Source of the DNA: Pseudoalteromonas phenolica | GTDB lineage: Bacteria; Pseudomonadota; Gammaproteobacteria; Enterobacterales; Alteromonadaceae | Length of the DNA stretch: 64,000 nt | NCBI RefSeq assembly: GCF_005886345.1 | Contig: NZ_PNEC01000013.1 | Location: 1-64,000 of the forward strand | Direction of reading: 5' to 3' | Part shown: positions 52,764 through 62,100 of the stretch, in pieces | Position numbering within the stretch: position 1 is the stretch's first letter | Layout: the number at the start of each line of letters is the position of its first letter | Notes under the pieces: generated by a model | What the model was told of the DNA's origin: nothing | Database searches by the model: none | What the model saw: the letters and a program-made list of their open reading frames with translations, nothing else | Made by a program: the position numbers and the translations under genes

Positions 52764-53456
52764 TTAAGCGATAGCTTGAGTCAAAATAGACGATTCTTCA
52801 CTTAGCACACCATCTTTTATTTGCACAATTCGCTGTGCAAGTTGTGCCTGCTCATTATCATGGGTCACCATAATAATCGTCGTGCCTGACGCATTAATGT
52901 CTTGCAGCAATGTCATAATGCCTTGCGCCATTTTTGAGTCTAAATTACCTGTAGGCTCATCGGCAAAGATAACTCTTGGTGAACCTGCAATCGCCCGGGC
53001 AATAGCAACACGCTGCTGCTGACCACCCGATAATTGTGTTGGATAATGATTTTTACGACCAGCAAGGCCAACTTGCTCTAACGCTTTCATGATGCGCTCA
53101 TCACGCTCTTTTGTATTGAATTTTCGATAGCGCAGAGGCATATCAATATTGTCGTATAAATTAAGTTCAGGGATCAGATTAAAACTCTGAAAAACAAAGC
53201 CGATTTTTTCATTTCTATAAGCCGATTTTTGCTTATCAGACATCTTAGAAACATCTTGCCCATCGAGCTCATACAGACCTTCGCTATGATTTTCGAGTAG
53301 CCCAGCAATATTTAAAAAAGTGGTTTTACCCGAACCAGAAGGACCGATAACTGAAACAAACTCTCCCTGCCCTATAGCTAAATCAAATGGCTGAAGCGCC
53401 TGTGTTTTAATATCAGAAGTTATGTAGGCTTTTGCAAGCCCAGTCATTTTCAACAT
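52764..53456 (-). CDS. ABC transporter ATPase, MacB/LolD type
   Basis: A 230-aa ATPase with Walker A GPSGSGKTTFLN, signature LSGGQQQRVAIARA, Walker B VIFADEP followed by TGNLD, and the H-loop MVTHD. It energises the two permeases below it in the operon. It has the PSGSGK/NLD features of the MacB-LolD-FtsE class of mechanotransmission transporters, which work with a membrane adaptor such as the HlyD-type protein upstream. Confidence 0.93.
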   Translation of the reverse strand: MLKMTGLAKAYITSDIKTQALQPFDLAIGQGEFVSVIGPSGSGKTTFLNIAGLLENHSEGLYELDGQDVSKMSDKQKSAYRNEKIGFVFQSFNLIPELNLYDNIDMPLRYRKFNTKERDERIMKALEQVGLAGRKNHYPTQLSGGQQQRVAIARAIAGSPRVIFADEPTGNLDSKMAQGIMTLLQDINASGTTIIMVTHDNEQAQLAQRIVQIKDGVLSEESSILTQAIA

Positions 53457-53533
53457 TTCCTTTCCTTATTTTTTATTCTTCCAAAACGATGAGATAAGTT
53501 GCTACTCCGTTGAGCAAACTTAATAAATATATT

Positions 53534-54814
53534 TTATTGAAGCACTCTGACGCTTGAAGCCTTTTCAAAAATTCGATAGTCAGAAATAACCACCTTATCG
53601 CCGAGCGCTAGACCTGAAATCACCTCTACTTTAGATAAACTTTTCGTACCGAGCTTTGCTGGCACTTTTACCGCTTCGTTATCACGTAGTACATAGATGT
53701 GCATACCATCATAGCTTTGTAAAAACCGTCCTCTCGGAAGGTAATTTACTTGCGTTCTTTGTTCTAATATTAAGCGTGTTGTGAGCCGCTGATTCTGTCG
53801 TAAGTTATCTGGTGCTGTGCCCGTAAACCTCACCTTACCTTGCACACTACCCTGTGTTATTTCAGGAGACATAGCAACAAGATTGCCCATGAAGGCTTGA
53901 TCATTGAAATTAATTTCAGCTTCTATACCTAGGGCTAAATCATCGGCATAACTTTCAGGTATTAGCACTTCGACTTCATATTCACTTAAGTCCACCACAC
54001 TCATTAAGGGTTGGTTTTTGCTGACTGTATTTTTTTGCTCTAGGTTTAAATTACCTACTAAGCCAGCTACAGGAGAGCGTATCTCAAGGCCGAGAACTTG
54101 CCTCTGCAATTCAGTCACTTTCACTTCTTGAGCATTGTATTCAAGTGCTCTGGTTTGAATCTCAAATTGTTGACTTTCTTTTAGTAGCGCCACTTCTTTA
54201 TTTACATGTTCAAATTCTCGAAGTGCATTTTCTAAATCATCTTTGGCTTTTTGAAAATCGATATCACTGATAATTTGATTGGCTTTCGCTTCTTCTGAGC
54301 GACGCATTTCTCGTTTCGCAGCGTTTAGTGCTACTCTTGCTTGCCCAATGCGGTTTTCTTGTTGTAATTGAACGTGTTTAGCCTGGATTTTCTCTCTCGC
54401 CAGTTGCGTTCTCAACCTTGAAAGTTGGGTGTTTTCTTGTTCGAACAAGCTTTGTAATTCAGGGCTTTCTATTTGCGCTAACGCTTGACCCATTGCTACT
54501 CGATCGCCCGCATCAACTAAATAGGTTACTGTGCCTTGTGCAGGGCTGTATAAAACAGGGCGACGGGCAGCTATCACTTTACCTTGCACAGATAAATCTC
54601 GGATAAACTCGCCTTGTGTCACTTGTGCAAGCTTCAATTTATCAAGAGTAATTGCAGATTTACCACCCACCCAGTTTTCAACTAAGGGAAGAATAAAAGC
54701 ATAACAAAACGTTAGAAATGTAAATAATAAGGCGACATAGATAATGCGCTTTTTATTATGTTTAGGCGTGACGACTTTTGAGTCCTGTGCACTGGTATCT
54801 GGAATATAACTCAT
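53534..54814 (-). CDS. HlyD/MacA-type periplasmic adaptor
   Basis: A 426-aa membrane-fusion protein. A short cytosolic start is followed by one helix (RIIYVALLFTFLTFCYAFIL), then a barrel-sandwich half (VLYSPAQGTVTYLVDAGDRVAMGQALAQIESPEL), a long coiled-coil hairpin (about residues 115-235), the second lipoyl half (LEIRSPVAGLVGNL) and a beta-barrel/membrane-proximal region. It would bridge the ABC exporter to a TolC-like channel encoded elsewhere. First gene of the four-gene operon. Confidence 0.9.
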   Translation of the reverse strand: MSYIPDTSAQDSKVVTPKHNKKRIIYVALLFTFLTFCYAFILPLVENWVGGKSAITLDKLKLAQVTQGEFIRDLSVQGKVIAARRPVLYSPAQGTVTYLVDAGDRVAMGQALAQIESPELQSLFEQENTQLSRLRTQLAREKIQAKHVQLQQENRIGQARVALNAAKREMRRSEEAKANQIISDIDFQKAKDDLENALREFEHVNKEVALLKESQQFEIQTRALEYNAQEVKVTELQRQVLGLEIRSPVAGLVGNLNLEQKNTVSKNQPLMSVVDLSEYEVEVLIPESYADDLALGIEAEINFNDQAFMGNLVAMSPEITQGSVQGKVRFTGTAPDNLRQNQRLTTRLILEQRTQVNYLPRGRFLQSYDGMHIYVLRDNEAVKVPAKLGTKSLSKVEVISGLALGDKVVISDYRIFEKASSVRVLQ

Positions 54815-54959
54815 TAAAAACCCTTGCTAATCCGTAGCAAATAAGAATAAAGATATTCATTTAGGTCACTTTAAAGCGACAAAGAATAAATAGGGATGGA
54901 GTTTATCAGGAAAGAAACAAAGGTTAAAGTTTTGTTAAGATAAAAAGCAGGAAGGGGCT

Positions 54960-54985
54960 GGCTACGGTTTATAAAAACCGCAGCC
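54960..54985 (-). terminator. Terminator after efpL
   Basis: Stem GGCT-A-CGGTTT / AAACCG-C-AGCC with one mismatch and loop ATAA, 10 nt past the efpL stop on the minus strand; CCCCTTCCTGCTTTTT follows. Confidence 0.65.
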
Positions 54986-54995
54986 GTTGGGATTA

Positions 54996-55568
54996 TTAGC
55001 TGTCAGCGCGGCCCATGAACTTTTTCTCATCGGTGTTTATTTTGATTTTGTCACCTGTAGAAATATGCTCCGGTACCTGAACAATTAAACCTGTCGTTAA
55101 TGTTGCAGGCTTTGTACGTGCACTTGCTGAAGCGCCTTTAATTGAAGGTGATGTGTCTTCAATAACGAGCTCTACGCTCGATGGTAGATCGATAGAAACC
55201 GGCGAGCCTTCAACTAAAACAGCCTGTAAGCCTTTTGTCTCTTCATTAATAAATAACACTTGTTCAGCAATTGAAGATGTATTGATGTTGTAAGGTGTAT
55301 AATCTTCCTCATCCATGAATACATGTTCTTCACCGTCGATATAAGACAGTAAAACTGGACGACGAACTAAATCAGCAAGATTAAGCATTTCTTCAGCTTT
55401 GAACGTTTCGTCAACTTTACCGCCTGTTACTACATCGTACATACGCATACGATAAAGACTACCACCTGCACGACCTTGAGGTACTGAACGCTCGATATCA
55501 CGCACAATCATTACACGCCCATTATATTCAATGGCATTATGTTTTTTAATTTCACTCGCCTTAGGCAT
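54996..55568 (-). CDS. efpL: Elongation factor P-like protein (YeiP/EfpL)
   Basis: A 190-aa three-domain paralogue of EF-P that relieves ribosome stalling. The frame is open to 55610, but [17 protein letters not shown] at 55568 is the family start. The first domain has [23 protein letters not shown]. The Arg-containing tip of this loop replaces the modified Lys of EF-P, and the long GRAGGSLYR loop is the EfpL signature. The C-terminal OB domain ends with [33 protein letters not shown] single gene with its own terminator. Confidence 0.92.
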   Translation of the reverse strand: MPKASEIKKHNAIEYNGRVMIVRDIERSVPQGRAGGSLYRMRMYDVVTGGKVDETFKAEEMLNLADLVRRPVLLSYIDGEEHVFMDEEDYTPYNINTSSIAEQVLFINEETKGLQAVLVEGSPVSIDLPSSVELVIEDTSPSIKGASASARTKPATLTTGLIVQVPEHISTGDKIKINTDEKKFMGRADS

Positions 55569-55826
55569 AAGTATTATCTCTATAAAATTAAATTTGCCAA
55601 AAACTACCATGAAGTCAGTAAAACGCCAAGTAATACCAGAGTGCTTTACACTGTGACGTACCGCTGCATTAACTTAAACAAGAAAAAATAGCTTTTATTT
55701 CTTTTTATTTAAAATAGTACTTTATCAACAAGCGATTTAAGCATGACCAGATGGTCGCGCTATAAAGACCTAAGCAGCGATTAAATATTATTTTCTCTAA
55801 AAAAAGAGGGTAAAAAGAAGTGAATA

Positions 55827-55860
55827 TTGAAAGTTGGCGAAACTTCACGCCAACTTTCAA
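55827..55860 (-). terminator. Strong hairpin after the small membrane-protein gene
   Basis: Perfect 13-bp stem TTGAAAGTTGGCG / CGCCAACTTTCAA with an 8-nt loop, 9 nt past the stop of the gene at 55870. There is no clear T-run, so it may be an RNA-stabilising hairpin or a weak terminator. Confidence 0.6.
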
Positions 55861-55869
55861 AATAGAAAA

Positions 55870-56223
55870 TTAATTAATAGCATCCAATTCAGCTAATAAA
55901 GTCTCTTTTCTTAACAACCCAAAGCAAACAACACTTACTACAATAAAAATACCGTACATAGATAACACGTATACTAAATCACTATGCTGAGATAATAAGA
56001 AAACGTTTGTACCGTCGTTTACTAATAAAACATTCAGTAACGAAGTGATAAACACTAAATTGAAGTAAATGAACTTGCCTGAGCTACTTACATAGGCACC
56101 AATAAACATTGCAAATAAGCTTATGTAGAAACCAATGCAAGACAAACCACCTGTCATATTGCTTGGATAAAAGGCCATGAGTGAGAGTAAAACAGCACAC
56201 CAGCCAGTAACCTTGTTGAGCAT
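55870..56223 (-). CDS. Small four-helix membrane protein
   Basis: A 117-aa protein made of four hydrophobic segments (about residues 7-22, 28-45, 52-70, 82-102) with short polar links and a charged C-terminus (RKETLLAELDAIN). No family was recognised and it has no close partner; flanking genes are efpL and a UDG-family gene, each with its own signals. It has an AGGATAG-type site before the ATG. Confidence 0.6.
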   Translation of the reverse strand: MLNKVTGWCAVLLSLMAFYPSNMTGGLSCIGFYISLFAMFIGAYVSSSGKFIYFNLVFITSLLNVLLVNDGTNVFLLSQHSDLVYVLSMYGIFIVVSVVCFGLLRKETLLAELDAIN

Positions 56224-56326
56224 ATTCTATCCTTGAGAATGTACTTGTTAAAAAATGTAATCATGTGTAATGCGTTGTAAGTATGTATGCAATATTTAAA
56301 AAACACAATCGCTTTGCGTTGAAAAT

Positions 56327-56893
56327 TTAACTGTTGATTAACTTTTTAATCTGCACCTGCAACTCAGGGATTAATTCTTTTTTAAACCATGGATTTTTTG
56401 TTTGCCAAGGCTGATTTCTAGGGCTCGGATGAGGCAACGCGATAGAGTGGGGTAACGTACTCTCCCATTGTGAAACTTGGTAGGTCACTGATTTGAAGCT
56501 TTTGCAAAAATAACGTTGTGAGTATTGTCCTAACAGTATGTGTAGTTTAACGTCATATAACAGCGGCTTTAAGGAAGGCTGCCAAGTTTGCGCACATATT
56601 TTTGGTGGCGGTAAGTCGCCACTTTTACCTTTCCCCGGATAACAAAACGCCATTGGTACAATGGCAAAAATGCTAGGATCATAAAACTGCATTTCATTCA
56701 CGCCCAACCATGATCTTAAAGTTTCACCGCTTTGATCACTAAAGAGCCTACCTGTTTCATGAACTTTCAAACTCGGTGCTTGCCCTGAGATCAGAATTTT
56801 AGCAACTGGCGAAAATTGGATTATAGGTCTCGCACCTAAAGGAAGATGGTTATCACATAAACGACAAGCAGTAATTTTATCAACTATATTCAT
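56327..56893 (-). CDS. Uracil-DNA glycosylase family protein
   Basis: A 188-aa UDG-fold protein. Visible are the N-terminal CRLCDNHLP cysteines, the motif 1 region ILISGQAPSLKVHETGRLFSDQSGETLRSWLG, LLGQYSQRYF, and the motif 2 HPSPRNQPWQ near residue 160. This resembles the uncharacterised UDG-like family often annotated in marine gammaproteobacteria rather than classical Ung. The usual Fe-S set of four Cys is not complete. Uracil or another base lesion may be the target; activity is not assured. Confidence 0.82.
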   Translation of the reverse strand: MNIVDKITACRLCDNHLPLGARPIIQFSPVAKILISGQAPSLKVHETGRLFSDQSGETLRSWLGVNEMQFYDPSIFAIVPMAFCYPGKGKSGDLPPPKICAQTWQPSLKPLLYDVKLHILLGQYSQRYFCKSFKSVTYQVSQWESTLPHSIALPHPSPRNQPWQTKNPWFKKELIPELQVQIKKLINS

Positions 56894-57074
56894 GTAATGA
56901 TGAGATGTAAGCTTTACAGATCATTATATTACCAACTACTGCTTTCTTATATGGCTAATTATTAGATCATTATTTTATTAACTCTTCTCTCAAAAGTAAG
57001 TTGTAAATATATTTATATCGAAAATAGTCATTTATACCGTCTGGTTATTAATATCAATTCATTAATAACAACTT

Positions 57075-57326
57075 CAGATCACAATTTTACTAAGCAAGGT
57101 TAGTAAAATTGTGATCTGATTTCATAATTAATGACTTTAACTTAGTAAAATATTGATCTATAAAGGTCATCAAAGTTAATCAATGTGATTAACTTAGTAA
57201 AATAACGATCTCACAATCATTAAAGTGACATTCTGTTAGTAAAAATCTGATCTCAACACCTATAAGTTAGTAAAAATATGATCTACAGAGATAAGCACCA
57301 ATTTAAAGTTAGTAAAATTATGATCT
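57075..57326. repeat. Iteron-like array of TTAGTAAAATnnnGATCT
   Basis: Direct copies start at 57100, 57142, 57194, 57236, 57267 and 57309. Offsets are 42, 52, 42, 31 and 42, i.e. about 4, 5, 4, 3 and 4 turns of B-DNA, so all copies face the same side of the helix. The first pairs with an inverted copy at 57075-57093 to make a perfect 19-bp inverted repeat with a 6-nt loop. Each copy carries one GATC (Dam) site. The linkers differ, so only the motif is conserved, as expected for protein-binding sites. Confidence 0.95.
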
Positions 57327-57385
57327 CAGCGACTTCTAGTTCTTACTTTTCATAGAGCACCTCTAGATGACTTTTTATCTCTTCC

Positions 57386-57402
57386 TGTAAAGGGGGTTTA
57401 CA
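57386..57402. promoter_or_regulatory. Palindrome TGTAAA-GGGGG-TTTACA upstream of yaiI
   Basis: Perfect six-base arms around five G, 64 nt upstream of the yaiI start. Near-identical elements occur at 34072, 43632, 45318 (each upstream of a gene) and 63187 (inside sbcD). Confidence 0.5.
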
Positions 57403-57465
57403 CTTGCTGTATTTAGTTTTCGAGGTATGATCCACATCTAAATTTTACTAACTCAGAGTCTATTT

Positions 57466-57918
57466 ATGCATATTTGGGTCGATGCGGACGCGTGTCCTGC
57501 TGTTATCAAAGAAATACTTTTCCGCGCGGCTGAGCGCACTAAAACACACACAACACTGGTCGCAAATCATAGTATGCGCGTCCCTGTTACACAATATGTG
57601 AATTTGCTCCAAGTGAGCAAAGGCTTTGATATTGCTGATAATGAGATTGTAAAAAGAGTCAAAAAGAACGATTTGGTAATTACTTCAGATATCCCTCTTG
57701 CTGCAGAAGTACTAGAGGAGGGTGCTTTTGCATTGAGCCCAAGAGGCGAAAAGTTTACTGAGAACAACATCAAACAAATCCTTAATATGCGAGATTTCAT
57801 GGATACTATGCGAAGCAGTGGTGTAGAAATGTCAGGTGGACCAGCCAAACTAAATAGTACCGACAAGCAAACATTTGCCAACGCCCTCGATAGCCTTTTA
57901 GCACAACACAGATCATGA
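57466..57918 (+). CDS. yaiI: YaiI/YqxD family protein (DUF188)
   Basis: A 150-aa protein of the DUF188 family, related to PIN-like nucleases: [23 protein letters not shown] at the N-terminus, [25 protein letters not shown] in the middle and [21 protein letters not shown] at the end. The conserved Asp residues suggest a metal site, but no activity is established. It overlaps the next gene by 4 nt (ATGA). The iteron-like array lies immediately upstream. Confidence 0.93.
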   Translation: MHIWVDADACPAVIKEILFRAAERTKTHTTLVANHSMRVPVTQYVNLLQVSKGFDIADNEIVKRVKKNDLVITSDIPLAAEVLEEGAFALSPRGEKFTENNIKQILNMRDFMDTMRSSGVEMSGGPAKLNSTDKQTFANALDSLLAQHRS

Positions 57919-58454
57919 AATTATCAACTCAGGGATTTGGAGCAGGGCAGGGCTTAATCGCAATCTACGTTGAAAACCCACCTAGTATGTCTGAATATCA
58001 TAATATTAAATCAGTACAAGAGCTTAGCGTTGGGGAAATCGACGTTATAAACCAAGCGTGTGGTAATGGCTGGCGCAAAGTTTTCAATGTTTATGCAAAA
58101 ATCTTAGCTGAGTGGCAGCACCCAGATCATCATTTTACTAACTTTAAGCGTTGGCAAGACTACCGAGATAAAGTTCTGCTACAAGGGCATAGCCAAGAGG
58201 CACTATTGTTTAGCCCGCCCAACCTATCTGAAAAAAATTATAAATTTCATGTTATTGCAGGTAGAACATATGCAAAAAAATTACTCCGAGATCACATTTT
58301 TACCAACTCTTTAATATGGCTAGATGAGGAGTTCGCAATCGATAAAGTTAGTAATTTAGTGATCTGTCCGTATTTAGATTACAGGCAATTAAGTAATATT
58401 AAGATAACTCGACTAATAGGGATCTTAGCTGAGTTAGAGCGCTCGAGTATTTAA
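57915..58454 (+). CDS. Unknown 179-aa protein coupled to yaiI
   Basis: Cytosolic protein with no membrane helix or signal peptide. Recognisable stretches are [35 protein letters not shown], a [14 protein letters not shown] segment and [18 protein letters not shown] near the C-terminus. These look like a conserved family of Alteromonadales (possibly DUF6942), which I cannot confirm. It overlaps yaiI by 4 nt. Three copies of the 18-bp GATC motif lie within its coding sequence (58124, 58289 inverted; 58348 direct), which is unusual. Confidence 0.65.
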   Translation: MKLSTQGFGAGQGLIAIYVENPPSMSEYHNIKSVQELSVGEIDVINQACGNGWRKVFNVYAKILAEWQHPDHHFTNFKRWQDYRDKVLLQGHSQEALLFSPPNLSEKNYKFHVIAGRTYAKKLLRDHIFTNSLIWLDEEFAIDKVSNLVICPYLDYRQLSNIKITRLIGILAELERSSI

Positions 58455-58456
58455 AA

Positions 58457-59134
58457 CTAAGCGCGCTTATTACAACTTACCCCAGTAAAACCAAGTGCTT
58501 TGAAGAAAGGGTGGGGGACGTTAAAACCACATTCATCAAGCAGTTCGCTTAAACGCATACGGTCGAGTGGATAAAACTCATGCTCTAGATTGTATCGCAT
58601 TCGTGTTTGACCAACCTCAGTTAAACCCAGAGTGCGACAAAATACTAACTGCGCCTCTCTTTCAAACTGTGTCTCAGGCTTCATTAGATCAACTAAAAAT
58701 AAAGGACTATTCGGCTTTAAAACGCTATTAATCTGATTTAAAAGCGCTTTCTTTTCACCGTTATCTTCTAAAAAGTGTAGAACTAACAAACATAGGGCAC
58801 AATCAACACGCTCAGCTAGAGTCGTTAGCTCACCACAATGTATTTTTACCCTATGACTTAGACCTAGGTTAGTAAAATTTTGATCTGCGATAGCGAGCAT
58901 ATCTTCTGAAACATCTTGCGCAATAAAAGACCATGTAGAATTAAGCTTAGCTAATTCTGTAACTTCTTTTCCTGTGCCAGCTCCCACAACCAAGATTATA
59001 GCTTCATCAAGGAACAGTATCTCTAATTGTGCAGCTGTCAAACCGTGTAGCAGCTCGTAGCCGGGTACGAGTCGAGTGATCCTTTCATCATAATAAGTGG
59101 CTTGCTCACCTTTAAAATCAGGCATATTAAGCAC
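58457..59134 (-). CDS. Class I SAM-dependent methyltransferase
   Basis: A 225-aa methyltransferase of the class I fold. Motif I is ILVVGAGTGKEVTELA near residue 50, followed by the acidic end of strand 2 (FIAQDVSEDMLAIA) and strand 4 CALCLLVLHFLEDN. The N-terminus (ATYYDERITRLVPGYELLHGLTAAQ) resembles the TrmR/Cmo-like small-molecule or tRNA methyltransferases; the substrate is unknown. It overlaps the end of sbcC by 8 nt and is the third gene of the sbcD-sbcC unit. It contains one copy of the GATC motif at 58869. Confidence 0.85.
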   Translation of the reverse strand: MLNMPDFKGEQATYYDERITRLVPGYELLHGLTAAQLEILFLDEAIILVVGAGTGKEVTELAKLNSTWSFIAQDVSEDMLAIADQNFTNLGLSHRVKIHCGELTTLAERVDCALCLLVLHFLEDNGEKKALLNQINSVLKPNSPLFLVDLMKPETQFEREAQLVFCRTLGLTEVGQTRMRYNLEHEFYPLDRMRLSELLDECGFNVPHPFFKALGFTGVSCNKRA

Positions 59135-62100
59135 CTTTTATTAATACATTAGAATAACCGCCGGGCTGCTTTTTAACTTGCACTTGTGTGGCGACACGCT
59201 CTGACATTTCACTGACGTGTGAGATAACGCCGACTTTTCTACCTTGTGCTTGTAGGGCATCTAAAGCATCTAACGCCACACTCAAGGTTTCTGGGTCTAA
59301 CGTGCCAAAACCTTCATCAATGAATAGCGAACCAATGTTTACTTTGTTTGAAGAGAGTGAAGCCAAACCTAAAGCCAAAGCCAGAGAAACTAAGAAAGAC
59401 TCACCACCAGAAAGCGTATTCACAGAGCGCTGCTCATCGGCCATGTCTTTATCAATGATAGCAATATTCAAAGAATGACCAATCACAGTCAGGCGATAGC
59501 GCTTCGATAAACTCGCTAAATGTTGATTGGCATATTGAAGTAAGATTTTTAATGTTTGTGTTTGCGCGATATTACGCAGTTTTTTACCCGTGGCATCTCC
59601 CAATAACTTATCAAGTAAGTGCCAATGTTCATACTTAGCTTGCAGCGTATTGAGCTTTTGCTGCTCAGTTGCCAATTTTTCAACATTTTTGTGATGTTGT
59701 TCAAGCTGCGTGTTCACACTCAGCCAGCATTGTTGCGTTTGTTGAAACTGAGACTCTAAAATTACTAACTGCTCATTAATTTGTTGCTCAGATAGCTCAG
59801 TAAGTGCCTTCTCTAAATGAATATTCAAGGTCTCTTTTAAATGACTTAGCTTACCTGATAGCTCTACTTTACCGTGTGATAGCTGTTTAAACTCAGTTAA
59901 GATTTGCTCAATGTCTGCTTTTGAAAGCGTGAGTAAGTAATTCACTCTTTCTTCATTCAAATCGGCAAAAGTCTGTGACTTTTCGTTGAGCCATTGTTCA
60001 AAACGCGCCTCAAGCGCGGCTTTTTGAGTTAGTAAAATCTCGATCTGGTCAGCCAAATAAGCCTGATCTTTTTCTTTATCTTTTTCAGCCTGCAAGATTT
60101 GCTTCAATTGCTCAGCGCAAGTATTTAAATCTTGTTGCCTTGCTTTTAATTGTGCCTGACACTTTTCTTGCCATTCATCAGCACTGATTTGTTGCGGTAA
60201 ACATTCCAACCTTGCTTGCTCAAAGCGTTGCTTCTCTGAGCGCGTAATGTCAACTGTGGTGTTAATGTCTTTCAACTGCTGAGCAACATTCACTGCAGCT
60301 TCTTGTAAGTGACTTTGCTGTAAGGTTAATGTTTGTTGGGACTGCTGCAGTTGAACAAATTTTTCTTTATTATTTTTAAAGTTATTAACCATTGTTGTTA
60401 AAGACCACAAAGCATCTTGTGGGGCATGCTCAAACTGCGTCCACCATATTTCGTCACTATAATAATCGCGTGCCTGCTCTTGTGCGCGGATCACTTCTTG
60501 GGAAAGTTGCGTTAGAGAACTTTGCAGTTGTTCAACTTGATGAGCAAGCTCAACTGCTTGTTGTGTAATGGCATTTAACTGCGCTTGTTTTTGCTCAGAC
60601 AACTTTTGTTGTACTTGCTGAGATTGCCATGCTTTTTGTAATTGTGACTGTATAGCTGCATGATGTTGTTGCTGTTGAACAAGTGTTTGTTGGTGATCTA
60701 AACATTGTTGCAGCGACCACCCTTGATATTCACTAAATTGCTCAATTAGACCTTGTAGCTCTGCTATTTTATTGACTAAACGCTGGTTTTGCAGTTTGCC
60801 TTCTTGAAACTTAGCGTTCACTTTTTCAAATTCAGCTAGATGAAGACGGCTTCGTTGCATCGCTTGCTCATAAGCTTGCTCTGCTTGTTGATGCTGCATA
60901 GAAAAGTCATTTAGTAGGTTAGCCCAATGACTATCAATATGATCAACAGCGTACGGGTGCTCCTTAGAACCACACACCATACACTCATGACCAGGTTTTA
61001 GTTCAGCACGCAGTGCGCTGATACTCTCGCTAGCACGTAGTTGTACTTGCGTTAAACTGTCTCGTGTGACATTAACGCGCTGTTTACTTAGTTCTTTTTG
61101 CTGCTCAGTATCAGTCATTTGCACTTCAATGGCTTGCTTTTTTTGGAGGTGACTCGCCATAACTGATTGATGCTGTAATTGCTCAGAGTTGGCATCTGAC
61201 ATTTGTTGCATCAAAGCAATTACCTGTTGCACCCGCTGAGTAGCTATTTGTAAATCATCGATATTTAGCTGTTCAACTTGTTGCTGAAGTGCTTCTATTG
61301 AAGATTGTCCCGATGTCAGTTGTGATTGTAATTGTGATAATTCAGACTTGAGCGGCTCAGCTTGTTGAGTATTTTCTTGGTGTTGTTTTTGTGCATTTTG
61401 CAGCGCAACATTTGAATGCTGAGACTGAGATTGCTTATCTATAATCTCATCTAATAAACCTTTGAGGTGAGACCAGTTTTCAGTTGTGTTTTGTAAGCTG
61501 TTATTTGCGGTTAATAACGACTCTAGCTCATCACTCTGTTGTTGTACTTGTTGTAAATGCGCACTTATGTTTTGCTGTTCTAATGAAAGCTTAGTTTGCT
61601 GTTGCTCAAGCTCACTATGCTGTTTAGATACCTGCTGTAATACTGAATCAGCATTCGCGATTTTCGTATCAAGTTGCCTAACCTCGACAAGTACTTTTTG
61701 CTGCTGAGATAAATAGACCTCGGTTTGCTGTAGCGCATCAGACGCCTTATTCGAAGCGTCTTGTGCTTGCTGGATTTGCGCAGCAAAGTCTTTTGTTTTG
61801 AGCTCGCTTTGCTTTAACTCTAGTGCACCTAAATTGTTTTTTGTCACCGTCCATTGTTGGCGATTATCGGCAATCTCAAAAGCGGCTTGTGCTTGCTTTG
61901 CTTCATTGAAAACATGTGCTTTTTCTGTCAGTTTAGCTTCTGTTTCTTGAACAGCCTGCTCAGTTTGCACTAATTGAATTCGCAATTGACCTGATTCTGT
62001 TAGCCATTGAAGTGACGACTTGTGCTGAGCTTGTTGCGCTCTTAATTCATCTAGCTGCTGCTTGTGTGTGTGTGCATCAAGGGTTAATTGCTCAAGTTGC

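Larger units (their letters stand above)
56894..57465. other. Intergenic region with iteron-like array
   Basis: 572 nt without a gene. It contains a perfect 19-bp inverted repeat, the array of six direct 18-bp motifs (57100-57326), a TGTAAAGGGGGTTTACA palindrome at 57386-57402, and one variant motif copy at 57434-57451 just before yaiI. The first 170 nt are plain AT-rich sequence. Confidence 0.9.

Noticed and set aside
57386..57402. TyrR box
   Set aside because: The arms TGTAAA/TTTACA match the TyrR consensus but the spacer is 5 nt in every copy; TyrR boxes have 6. The G-rich centre is also conserved, which TyrR does not need.
57075..60046. DNA uptake sequence (DUS/USS-like) explanation for the 18-bp motif
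   Set aside because: Uptake sequences occur about once per kb across a genome. I saw no copy in the first 50 kb, and the 57-kb copies are helically phased.
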